From contig JAYMTA010000009.1 in the NCBI GenBank assembly GCA_036897625.1, positions 1-64,000 on the forward strand: a stretch of DNA of 64,000 nucleotides, in the 5' to 3' direction. The position numbers and the translations under genes are program-made. Source of the stretch: Pelargonium cotyledonis (Eukaryota > Streptophyta > Magnoliopsida > Geraniales > Geraniaceae). Positions 24,957 to 35,800 of the stretch are shown piece after piece. The first letter of the stretch is position 1. Each line of letters begins with the position of its first letter. A model generated the notes under the pieces. It ran no database searches, was not told where the DNA came from, and worked only from the letters and a program-made list of their open reading frames with translations.

Positions 24957-27501
24957 GTGTCTCTTTTTCAATCGTTATTCTCAAGCATAGCAAATACGGG
25001 CTACAAAAGTGTTAAATTTATTATTACTCATTTTTAAGGTGTTGTTGCCTTGATTTGTTACCAAAGCAAAGTATTTCAAAAGCTTGTGTCAAAGGTTGGA
25101 ATCCCGTTTCTTCCCCTTTTGTTGTCCAAAAAGGAGAGCCCCTAATAGTATTGTAATAACCAGGAACTGCTAACGAAAAAGTGTCCTAGTTTTGAATTGA
25201 AAATTGTATCCACAACAACCCTTCTCTTAGGAGTCCTACTCCCCAGCATAGGTAAATAAATCGGAGACTGTACTATACAAGAAAAACTAGGCTATCCTTA
25301 CAGTATACTAAGCAGCTTTTTGTAATATGCCATTCTTCCCTATTTATTGCTATTGAAATACGAATCTCAACATGCCTGAAAGTGACTTTCAACGGATACG
25401 ATACTCAAAGTTTTGTATGCTAGGATTATAGCTACACCCGAGAATTTTTTATTACTAGTAAAATCTAAGGAGTTTTTATTAATATTTGTTTAAATTCCCT
25501 ATACTATTTCATATTTAGAGTCCCCGCTTTGGTTTACCCTATTCCGAGAGTTTATAAACTATAGGGCACCCTTTTAGGAGAGCAAACACTGACTTCTACA
25601 ATGAACCTTAATTAAGAAATCTCAGGAACCCTGTATAGCTCAGACAACGGATGCCAAATATACATAAAAGAGGCTAAAATGCTAATTATTATAAAAAAGT
25701 CTATTCTTTCCTGAAGTGCCCACTAAAGTATGCCAGCCCCCCGCTATAAAGAATGCCCTATTACTTACTGAAAAGTTGTCCTAACAAGAGTAAACAAGGG
25801 TTCCCCATATTATGAGACCAGGTATCTTTATTAGCAAGAGAAGTGCTCCAGGTTCTTGACACAACTACTCAGTTTTATAATATACAACCTTTCTTCGATA
25901 ATAGGATCTAAAAAAGCACTACTTATTTATACAAAATGAAATATGAGGTTTCCTTGCAGCGATGGGTCTAATAAAGGAATAACCAATCCTAGAACAATAT
26001 TAAGAAGTATCCATATACTGAAATTGGCTAAACAAGGGATTTCCTTAAAGTATGGGATAAATATACAAGAGTTCTTGCGTCGATTTATCAATAGAAATCC
26101 CAAGAAATGCATAGAATTACATACGCAACTAAAAGGATTTATCAATTTAAGGTTAAAGAGCCCGCCCGCGAAGGGATCTCTTTTCTTACTGAAGTACTCC
26201 ACTTGGGTTCATTATCTAAATCAGGTCCGTACTTGAAAAAGGGGAATAGCATGCCATAGGAATTCTTTACTCAGGATTACTTGTTAAAAGAGAAGGTCCT
26301 ACTTACTACACCCGGTGTGTGCCCAACTATCTTATCTTTTTCCGTGTTTCTGTAATGCTAGGTTTTTCAGGACTTGTAGAATACTGGCTTGTAACTTTAA
26401 CTATTATGTAACAAAACGTAGCTTTGCTAAAGGAAGGGCGTAACACCCGCCTAGATTCCTTGTACTTTGACAGAGAGGATTTCCTGTTCTTGGTATCAAA
26501 AACTTTAGATGATTAGGGGAGCTTGTAATTTTATAACTTTGTGTTAAGTATTTAAGAGTTTTCACTTATTAGAAATAATAAAAGTGTTGTTTTAGGAAAT
26601 TTTGCTGTAGTAGTGTTCCCGGCTAAGGGGATTACAGTCACATTGTCACTTAGTTAAGTTTTTTGTAATTTATTAAGAGTCAATAGAAATCGAGTGGAAA
26701 TACATTGAGAAAGGAAATTAATGAAATGTAGACTTATTTTATCTCCTTTTAGCTATAAATCAATTTACTTCAGACCCTTGAAAATAGGGTTTCGATACAG
26801 TCTTTTTAGTCTGAGATAAAATTAGTGGGTATTAATATCTTTGCCATAGATGATATTCAACTATCTCCTTTGTTGGAGAGGATTGATTTCAAAGCAATCT
26901 CCTTCCCATGAGTATTTATTACAATAATAATTATAACTTTTGGAAAAATTTGAAAAGAGTGGGAACAAGTTTAATGTATTTTGTGTACTAGTTTATGAGT
27001 TTTCCGTTTTCCCTGGAATTTCTAAAGCTATTTGAGTTTATTCGTTTAAGAAGACTTAAGATCCTTTAAGGAAATCTCTTGTTGGTATGGCGCCTGACTC
27101 CTCATTTGGCAGACTCTGGCTCTCGAGTGTAGATGTATCTACAGTTAGGGTACGAAGTCCTTCTATTATCCCTTAATTATTCATCTAGAAATTCCTTATG
27201 AACGGGATTCTTAGAAAAAACTGTTATGAAATGGAAAAAACAAGCAGTTTAACAGGCTATAACTATAAAGGTTCTAGACTTTTTTGCATTACTCAATATT
27301 CAATATGTAGCGATAGAGAAACTAAGAGTTATTATATAATGGATTCTTTCCAGAAAAAAAAAAATAAGGAGGCATACTGTAACGATTCTTAATGAAACTT
27401 ACTGTGCTAGTAAAAGTTGCTGTAAAGCTAAGTAGTTGCAATCTTGTAAATCGTTCATTTTTGGTTTACTATAAGAAGTCCGTTTCGCGCATGTTAATTT
27501 G
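24957..27501. other. Spacer, no gene seen
   Basis: The overlapping open frames 25927-26202 (minus) and 25943-26236 (plus, 97 codons, ATG) cover the same DNA on opposite strands and show no family resemblance. A class II tRNA-like stretch near 27,085-27,170 was considered and not called because its T arm does not pair. Confidence 0.55.
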
Positions 27502-27577
27502 GGGCTTATAGTTTAATTGGTTAAAACGTACCACCCATAATGATTATGTTGTAGGTTCAAGCCGGGTACAAGACTCC
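27502..27577 (+). pseudogene. tRNA-Ile(CAU)-like relic, mitochondrial type
   Basis: The 5' half matches, in my memory, the plant mitochondrial tRNA-Ile(CAU), beginning GGGCTTATAGTTTAATTGG. CAT lies in the loop CCCATAA, with C in place of the universal T before the anticodon. The 3' half keeps ATGTTGTAGGTTCAAG. The anticodon stem keeps three of five pairs, the T stem about two plus a wobble, and only two acceptor pairs form. These changes make function unlikely unless transcripts are edited. In the family, the C of this anticodon is modified so that the tRNA reads AUA. It heads a cluster with Lys- and Ser-type relics. Confidence 0.65.
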
Positions 27578-27844
27578 TTTTTTGAAGGGTAAATTAAATT
27601 ATTTTAATTAACAGGTTCGGTACATAAAAATATTGTATTCATTTCCTACACTTAACTGGAACACCAGTATTTGTGAGAAAAGGGAAGTCCTGTAGCCATG
27701 AATCGGGGAGTTTTTGGCAAGCAAGTAAGCCCTGGCAATAAAAGGCGAATACGAATTTTCGGTGTGAGGAGTCCTAAGAGAGTTTTGCTTTATAGAAACC
27801 CTTTACGGTAGGGAGTATAATACAAAAGAAAAATTTTAGTAGCA

Positions 27845-27916
27845 GGGTACCCGATTTGAACCTATGGATCCGTTAGTAAAAAACCAAGAGTTCTACCACT
27901 CTTTATAATTGCCTTT
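27845..27916 (-). pseudogene. tRNA-Lys(UUU)-like relic
   Basis: Minus strand: GTGGTAGAAC (D arm), then a loop of TTTTTTA closed by four pairs (TTGG with CTAA, one of them G-T), then ATAGGTTCAAAT (T arm). The loop places TTT as the anticodon, so Lys. The plus-strand anticodon arm spans 27873-27887. Two T-stem pairs are broken and no acceptor stem closes. It has the best anticodon arm of the three Lys-like copies. It lies between the Ile- and Ser-type relics, on the opposite strand from both. Confidence 0.52.
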
Positions 27917-28590
27917 GATCTTCAGTGTACTGAATTGGTATAATTTCAGAGTAAAAGCGTGCTTAGTATTTAATTTAGGCCTATCATATTCTAAGATGTT
28001 TCCAGTCTATAAACTATTATGTTTTATTATAAGTATGTATAAAATAGACTTTTTTATCAGAAAAACAGCCCTAAAATTGAATCCTCTAGAAGGGAAAGTA
28101 ATTCTTTGCCGACTTGCTACTTATTTGATTTGAAAATAAAAAGGCATATAAGAGAATAAGAAGCACCCCTCCAATTGGGATAATAACAAGCAAGAAGACT
28201 GACCAGGGACAAACAAACTATACTCTAAGGAAACTGAGCCTAATAAAGAAAAAATTATAATAAGTGTAGTACTTGAAAGAATTTAAGCATTTCCCTAAAT
28301 CCTTCTAAAATAAAAGAACAAAAAGCATTTTATAGAGAAGTAAAAATTTGATATATTATCGAGTCTGTCAAGCAGGGAGATGTAAGCTATAGGGTACGTT
28401 TGGACATCCCTTTATATCCTAAGCTGTAAAGTATACCTTAATGGTATTAATTTATCCTGCCTAGGAAATTGAGTTGTTGGTAGCTAATATAGAGTTTCAG
28501 ACTACTTTGTTTTAAGGAAGTTCCGGTAAGTTAGAAACGAGAATCGCTTAGATAGAAAGAAATTGAAAAACCTCGTGATAACTACTATGT
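27917..28590. other. Spacer between tRNA relics
   Basis: An open frame at 27909-28133 (74 codons) has no recognisable motif. No other feature seen. Confidence 0.5.
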
Positions 28591-28683
28591 GGAGATATGG
28601 CTCTGAGCGGCTTAATACATTGGTTTGCTAAATCAACATACAAAAAACATCTTTGTATCGTGAGTTCAAATCTCACCGCCTTG
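28591..28683 (+). tRNA. tRNA-Ser(GCU), mitochondrial type, best-preserved tRNA
   Basis: This class II tRNA keeps most of its fold. The anticodon stem TTGGT/ATCAA (28620-28636) pairs fully with one G-T pair around the loop TTGCTAA, giving GCT. The long variable arm has seven perfect pairs (28638-28644 with 28652-28658). The T arm GTGAG/CTCAC (28660-28676) pairs perfectly around TTCAAAT. The D arm carries what looks like two extra bases (GCTCTGAGC where I expect GCTGAG). The acceptor strands GGAGATA and CGCCTTG pair at only about two positions plus wobbles. So it is either a recently dead gene or one needing acceptor editing. A fragment of it lies at 8384-8415. The resemblance is to the plant mitochondrial gene, not the plastid one. 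Confidence 0.62.
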
Positions 28684-31680
28684 AAGACTGATTAAGGGGT
28701 TTCGCAAGTACTAGGGTTAAAGAGGAACTCCCTTTTTTTGTTTCTACTTCGATTTACTGGTGTAAACTTGAAAACGGAGTAAGTGAAGAAATCGTTTTGG
28801 ATAGTACGGATAAGTTAAGTTTGATTTATATAAGCAATTGAATCCACTATTAACAGTGTTAACCAGATAAATTGATAGTTTTTGAGGGCCAACGTCATAC
28901 TATTAGCGGGTCCGCTTACATGGAATCAAAATATACCCCAGGAGTGTCATCTTGTAATTATTGTTTACTTCACAAAAAATTAACACACAATAAACACTGT
29001 ATATTATACTGGGGAAAATTCTTAGGTATAACTAACTGGATCCTGATGGACATAAGTAAGAATAGCTTTATCTGTACACAAGATTTCATTTCAATTAGGT
29101 TACTTACTCTAGACCGTAATCCCAAGGAAAATAACCTCAAAATAGGCATTAAATTTATATCGAGGAAGGGTGTGCCTTAGTTCTTAATTAACCGAGTTGT
29201 AACTTGATTCTACTTACTATATAGGATAAAACCTGTGCCTAACCATTCTTACATACCCGTGGATCAGGAATATATTAATAGATAAGTAAACTCAACAAGG
29301 GAATGCCCCATGGTAAAGATTTTTGATAGTATTTTCCTACTTTAGTAAAAGCTAAAGCGTAGTCAAGCAATCGTATAGGACCTCGTCAAATGAGAACCCG
29401 GAGACAAGGGGGGTCGCGTTTGATAAAGAAAAGGAAAAGGGTATAATTTTGTGTGTAAGAAAACTACAGAGTGCGGAACCTTTTTTTAGAATACGGATAT
29501 TCGATATACTCACCTGTAATTTTTAGTAAATTCCTTTTATATAATGCATTACATAGACTCTAAATTGTTACTAAAAAACTAGACTAGAGCTGCTATAAAT
29601 CTAGTTTTTTGTCGTATGCAATTACAAGGGCTTAGCTCATTTACTAAAGTGGATACCTTTGAGAATGCTTAGTTTGTGACTTTACACAAATATACTTCCT
29701 CCCGTTTAGTAAAATTAAAAAAGGGGTTTTCCTATCATCCAAAAGAACTGAACAAAATACCATGCTTTTTATCTTTGGCAAAACTTATAGGTAAGGATAG
29801 CTAAAACGGGAGCACTATAGCAATCTCTCAAATGTTTGAAGGCAGGGTTTTTGAACAACCCCTAGAATTAGGTAGTCACTGTAAAGTAAAGAAGAACTTT
29901 TTTGGAGTGCAATTTCCTAAGCTTCTTCTACAGCATCTTCTTTATGTTACATATGGCGGGCATCTAACCTACTCCTCCCAAGTAGGAGTCCCGGTAGGTT
30001 GAATAGAAAGTTGTGGCAGAGAATTGGAATTCCTTTAGTTACAACTTAAATAAAGATTTTTCAGTAAAAGCTAAGGAAAAGAAATACATAAGAAATCAAA
30101 CATGCCTTAAGTTTATATCTAGAATGTCATTTATCGTCAGTTTAGGTACCCATTAAGCTGTTTGTACGTTTAAGGATTTTAATGCTTGTTCTGTCTACTT
30201 TTTTTGCTTTTTGGCTATTTCCCAACAGGAACTGCGCAGTATTCACTAGAACAGCATCCGGAATAATAAAAAACCTAAGAATCTGACGTTAGATGAACTT
30301 ACTAAAGACAAAGTTCTTAGTTTCCAAAATTATCGTACCTTAGTCCAATAAGTTTAGATAGAATTAGAAGAGGCACATGGAAAATACCGAAATTATAAGT
30401 ATCACAGCTTCAACTCTTTGTTTATTTAATATGCTAAAAAAAGCAAACGAACCAGGGAAATAATTAGGTCCAAAGGGGTCCGCACTCACATTACGTAAGC
30501 GGCGTTTTCCTTAGTCAGAGTAAGGCTCTAGGTTCCTTTATTATCCTATGTCTCCTTTTACAGGATTTTTGTCCCCTTGACTAGAATAATTTAAATTCAA
30601 TCTCATGGCAAGAAAGATTACCTCATATTTCTAATCTTGTAAAGCATATCTTTCAATTCAGGATTGAACAGATAAAGTACCTCTTTATCCTCCAAAAACC
30701 AATGAAGTCTTATATAGGAAGACTTTGAAGTCAAAAATTACGATTAAGATCAGAGACAATTCTTTTTTGGTACGGTTATAGGTTATAATCATGCGACTTC
30801 CTATAAAATAACTGAAAAGAATGTAGTTTTGACCAGAGTAGCCCTAGGGATTAGGCTTAAAGTAGTTAGTAGTTAAAACAGAAATTTCAAACTTGTTCAT
30901 CCCCGGTTCTATTATAAGATTCCTGCTTACCATAGTTGACCCACTCTGACATGAACTGGGTGCTTTCCTATTGAATGGTTTTGAATGAAAACCAAGTATT
31001 TATATTATATAAGCATACCGACTAACTTAAATTACATAATTTAGAAATCTTCAGACCCAAACACAAGTTAAGTTACTCCCTCCCTAGTTGGAAATTCATT
31101 TAATGGAACCCCTTGTTTATTAGGATCCTTTTTTGTATTGACCCTTTTATCCTATATACAAAAGACAAAAGGAACTAAAAGCTCCTTTCCTTTGGCCGCG
31201 CTTAGCTAGTCCAGTCAGGATAACGAGTATTCTTGTCCTTTTTCTTTGCAATTTAACCGGGTTCTACTTTTTAGTTAGTCTTTCTTTTACCCTAGGATTC
31301 TCTAGTATTACTTCCTTGTTTAAGGAGAACCTTGTCTTAGTATTATCGGTACCGGGGTTTGATACGTATCAATTCAATTATATATTGTAAAAACTTCAAA
31401 AAATTCTTGAAATGTAGAAAAACTGCACAAGGGGATGCTGAAACTCACGTTTAAGAAATGTTCGAATAGAATTACAAGTTATTAGGGGACAAAAAACTGG
31501 AATAGGAATAGTTATGAGAAAAAAAGTGTAAAAGAAACACCATATTTCTCAGAGGGATTCTCGAAGCTTCTTGCAATTTAAAATACCGTATACATACAGC
31601 ATCACTAAGAACCTTCTTAATTTAAGTGATTCCTTTGGTTTTTAGGATATAGCACATGTTATCCATTATGTGTTGTTTTA
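28684..31680. other. Spacer, no gene seen
   Basis: Contains the longest open frame of the window, 28872-29180 (102 codons, TTG start), just downstream of the Ser relic. Its product has several Cys and His residues in the first third and a basic end, but no domain I recognise. Its length is within chance. Nothing else is supported in these 3 kb. Confidence 0.5.
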
Positions 31681-31740
31681 CTAATGACGGAATCTTGTCC
31701 GATTGGAATCATGCCCAATTGAGCTATAGTCAATAATGGC
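31681..31740 (-). pseudogene. tRNA 5' half relic, isotype uncertain
   Basis: Minus strand: CTATAGCTCAATTGGGCATGA fits a D arm, and GATTCCAATC could be an anticodon arm with CCA or CAA. No T arm follows at the expected distance. The first half resembles tRNA well. If CCA is the anticodon this would be a Trp-type copy, but it is unlike the two Trp-like relics at 53.6 and 56.4 kb. Confidence 0.3.
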
Positions 31741-32736
31741 CCCAAATTAAGCTAGAAAAAGAAATATAATATTTTAAAGTCAGTTCACTAAATTTGACTC
31801 TCCTGGTATACGGGTGCTCCTTTTAAATATATTATGCAATATCAGCAGTTACCTCTTTCATCCGACTTTTTTCTTCCTTCTCATAGAGCTAGTGTAATAG
31901 AAATTGATCTATTGGTCGATCCGAACTGGAATGAAATCACTTAAATTAAGAAGGTTTTCTTAATGGTATAAATGTCCAGTAACCCTTGAGTAATAATCCA
32001 AGATATTTATGCAGAGGTGGCCCATTTAACAAGTAAAAGTATAGAGAGTAAAGAGGCTTTTCTCTAAGTAATGTCATAGTCAAGTACAATTCTTTCTCTA
32101 AAAAATTGGAATAGATCGCATGGATTTTTTATAAGCAAATATATCAATGAATACAAATAAAAGGGAATCCTTCATCAGGATCTGGGCGCGGCTTCCTACT
32201 AATGAAAAACTAATAATAGTTGAGTTTATTGTTTGATAATTAAAACGGATTTTAGTTTATTTCTCTTTTTTTGCCAAACAAAAGTTAGAGTTCCCTAAAG
32301 TTAATCTGATTTAAAGGAATAGGCAGATTTATCTAAGGATCTCTGGAGAGTGCAGCCCCGTTGTGGATCCTATTTGAAAGGACCAACGTACGTAAATGTT
32401 TGAAAAGTTATATATATATATATTTGTTAAATCCTTCTTTTTGCCTAGTTTATAACTGAGTTACTGGATAAAACAAAAGCTATCTTCGAGGATACCCTAT
32501 CCTTTATATCCTTGACTTTATACCGTTATCAAAAGGCAATACCAATTTAGGAAAACAAGGGCCTTTGATTTCTCCCATTTATATTTGTTAGATTTCTAAG
32601 ACTTTTTTTTTAGAATCCCTTGTAGTATAGTAAAAACTCGCAGTTTCCGCTGCTTAGTGGGCTCCGGCCTAAATAAGGGGCTCTCCTAACAATTCTCACT
32701 TGGAAAGAAAACCAAGTCCTGTTCCACCTTAAGGGC
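31741..32736. other. Spacer with TA microsatellite
   Basis: No gene. A TA tract lies at 32409-32424 and a poly-T run near 32,605. Confidence 0.55.
32409..32424. repeat. TA dinucleotide repeat
   Basis: About eight TA units in a row, one of several such tracts in the window (others near 44,563 and 55,163). Confidence 0.7.
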
Positions 32737-32808
32737 AAAAAGCTTTTGTTTAAGAAGTTAGAGCACTAGCTCTTGGTACTGTTCGGGGGTTCGAGTCATC
32801 CTTTATAG
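32737..32808 (+). pseudogene. tRNA-like relic, possibly Thr(GGU), second copy
   Basis: This shares TTTGTTTAAGAAGTT, the following GAGCA, TGGTACTG and GGGGGTTC with the relic at 8421-8498. Here GAAGTTAGAGCAC is a better D arm, CTCTTGGTA puts GGT in the anticodon position, and CGGGGGTTCGAGTC is a good T-loop region. The T stem and acceptor do not close. The similarity to the 8.4 kb copy begins just upstream of the tRNA body at CAAAAAGCTTTT and stops soon after the T arm, so the repeated unit is little more than the tRNA itself. Confidence 0.47.
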
Positions 32809-35800
32809 AAAGTTATAGCTGAATTTCGTAGTATGGGGCTTTAGTAGATCTGGCATTTTAGATGATTTAAAGTATTGACGGTGGATGTAGTATAGCATGA
32901 TTAGATCTTTTTAGATTCAGTTTAGGAAGCGTCTTAGGACCCTTAGCCATGCTATGGATTTACTATTTTCAGTTAGCCTCAAATAAGTAAGGTTTTGTCG
33001 TGAGAGAATTTACTTTGTCTCTATTTAAGCAAGTATTAGGGGGGGTTACCAAAGAATGCTTTATGACAGTTTCCTTTTATATCACCGTTCTAGAGTAAAA
33101 CAGTTAGTATTAGATCGAAATTTATTGATAGGATCCCTCTTATTTTAAGAAATGCTAATAGCATAATAAATATACCTAAAAAGTATAAAACTCAGACCTA
33201 CACGCGCTTGCATAGACTTCGCAGTTAAATCACTGCTAATTTAAAGGCTTTCTAAGACCTGCGAAACCTGTCGGTTAAGTTATACAATATCGTACTCACG
33301 GTTAGATATTAATTTATAAGATAGGGGGTAGAAAGCTTGTTTAACGGAGACTCCTATGCTATTTTTTACTTTCGGCTTACTCTAATTAGTTTATCGAGTA
33401 CTTAAGAAAGATACCTTACCAACTTATGAGGAACTTCTTTAACCGAATTTCTTACAATCCTCCTCAGTTTCTTCGGGGCTATAACTAACCTCCTTCTTAT
33501 CTTTTCCTTGTAATACCTTGCTTTTTCATAGCTTCTTTGTAAACTAGAGGTACTTAAGAGACTCGCACTTCCACACAGGATTCGCTGGACTTTGACCTGT
33601 TAAACAAAACTAGAGAAACTAATAATTATAAGTAGACTAAAGAGTTCTCTATTATGATTATGCACCCCACATATAAGAACTCTTTTAAAGAGGTGTGCAC
33701 TAAGTGCTGTTGACTTATGTATATCAAGGTTTCCTAACTGTTTCAGTCGGGATATTGTAACTAGTCTACTGGTTTTTCACGAGGTTTCAGTTTTAGTTAT
33801 CATCCTGAGAAATTGCTCGAGTCTTTTGCTAATTATCCTATTAGGTTTATGAGGTGTTACTGAATTCTATGGATCAGGAATTTGGTATTATATATTATAT
33901 ATACGGATATCCATTTTAGTCTTTCTATCTCAAAATAAGAGGAACTTGTACTTAAATTGGAGTGCTCTAACTCTAAAATTCTAGGAATCGCACAGATGGT
34001 ATAACTCCCTGCAATCTAATTCTTGAGTCGAACTTCCCGTTGTGATCTAAAAAGCAAGGAGCTGCTTAAGTAATAGATATCAAAAACTTCTGTACTAGAA
34101 GCCCTTAGACAAAAAACGACCTTTATGAAGCTAAACTAGGTGAAAAGCCCCTTTTAGAAGAAGTACTTGTTTTTTCGTAAAGCGATTTGAATAATAGCTA
34201 CAAATTTCTATTTAGAACCCTTTTTTGCTTAAGGCAGTACAACAAGTCAAGTTATCGTTCTTTTGCTATGATACAAGATTCAACCAAAAATATCTTAACT
34301 TAAATGAATGTGACAAAAGACAAACAATAGTGTACAAGATTTTACTCCACACGGATCCTCGTAATAAGATTTAGCTATTTGAGAGTATATAAATGAATAC
34401 GCGAAGGGTATAAGAGGTAAACTAGGAAAGGAAAGAAAAATGCTGAAATAGGTTGTAGAATTGCTTATATTTCAAAAATTATGTCTAGAAAATTCATATT
34501 TCCTAGTGAGTGTCTATACTTTGTATAAGCGTATGCTAGGGATTTTGCATAAATTTCACTAGTAGCTAAGCACGACTACTACTACTCACAACCAAAAGAA
34601 GAAACCATCTTTGCGAGCAAGTTCTTTCTAAATAGGTAAGAAAATAACCCTAGTTTTGAACCTCGAGTTTCTATCTAAGAATGGACCTTCATCTATATCT
34701 GGAACTATATAAATATACCCAGCTGCTGCTAGCGAGACTACTTTAGTAATTTAAAATCTTATAATGCTAGAACAGAGGGGTTGAAAAGCTTTGCACCTAC
34801 GGCCTTTCTTTCATACGGGTATTTATTCTCTTTTTTCAGGTTATATACCTAAGTCTAACTTTTATTTAAACCGTCACAGTAGTATTAACCAAGAATTTTA
34901 TCTCCTTAATTGGATAATAAATCAGTAATTAGAAAGACGGATACTATATAAAAATAAGATTACTGTAAGCGAGTCGAGTCCTTTTACTAGATAGGAGATT
35001 CGGTAAAGAATCTTAGCTTTTTATAAGGGGTTCTGGATTCTTCTATCATTTAGGAAACTCCTATATAAATTTCTAGATCTACGAAAACCCCGGATATACT
35101 AAAGGATTGGAGTTACCCCATTCCTTGTCAAACGCGCCGGGCAATCCAAAAGAGAGTGGTTTCAATTTGAGGTTAAAGGTAAGAGGTTCTAGTAACCTGG
35201 AGTTAAGCAAATAGATAGAAGAATAGTAGACAGTTTTCAACAAAAAGAAGTGAGTTATAAACTAAACAGCTTTTTGTTTAAATTGAGCAGTATCTCGTAA
35301 GTAAAAAGGGGCTAGATAACTAATAAAGCGACAAGGTCGGAGTTGCTTTTGCGTTCCTACTTTTCTAGGTACTAAGGCAAGACTTTAGGCAAGAGTCTAG
35401 CTGCTAAGAGTGTAGCTAAAGAGGTTCTTTATAGCTCCGAATGAAAGGAGGAGGAGTGTTTTATCAGGAATGTTTAGTCTGAACGAAGAGAGGAGGGTTG
35501 GCTTGGATTAGGAAAAGGTAAACGGACCCAGGACTTGATTGGATTATTGAGTGCATTTCCAGGAGTAGAGTAAAATGAAAGTCAGTTTGCAGTTGATGTA
35601 GTTATAAGGTATCCTGTACTATCAATATACTAGATAGCATTACCCTTCTTCGCTACGCTACAGTCCGGAAAAAGGACTTGTCTCTAATCTCTTTTGTTTG
35701 CTTCGTCTTTTACTGATAAGAACAAGAAGACACTAGCTACAGATAAGCTCCACAGCAGCAAGAAAAGACTGGGCTTAGGAAGGTAGGTCTAGGTAGTAGG

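Noticed and set aside
25927-26236. Overlapping open frames of 91 and 97 codons
   Set aside because: The same DNA on opposite strands, lengths within chance, no motif seen.
27075-27170. Class II tRNA-like stretch (Leu type) with GTAGAT/ATCTAC arm
   Set aside because: The variable-arm-like hairpin is neat, but the supposed T arm GGGTACGAAG does not pair and no acceptor stem forms.
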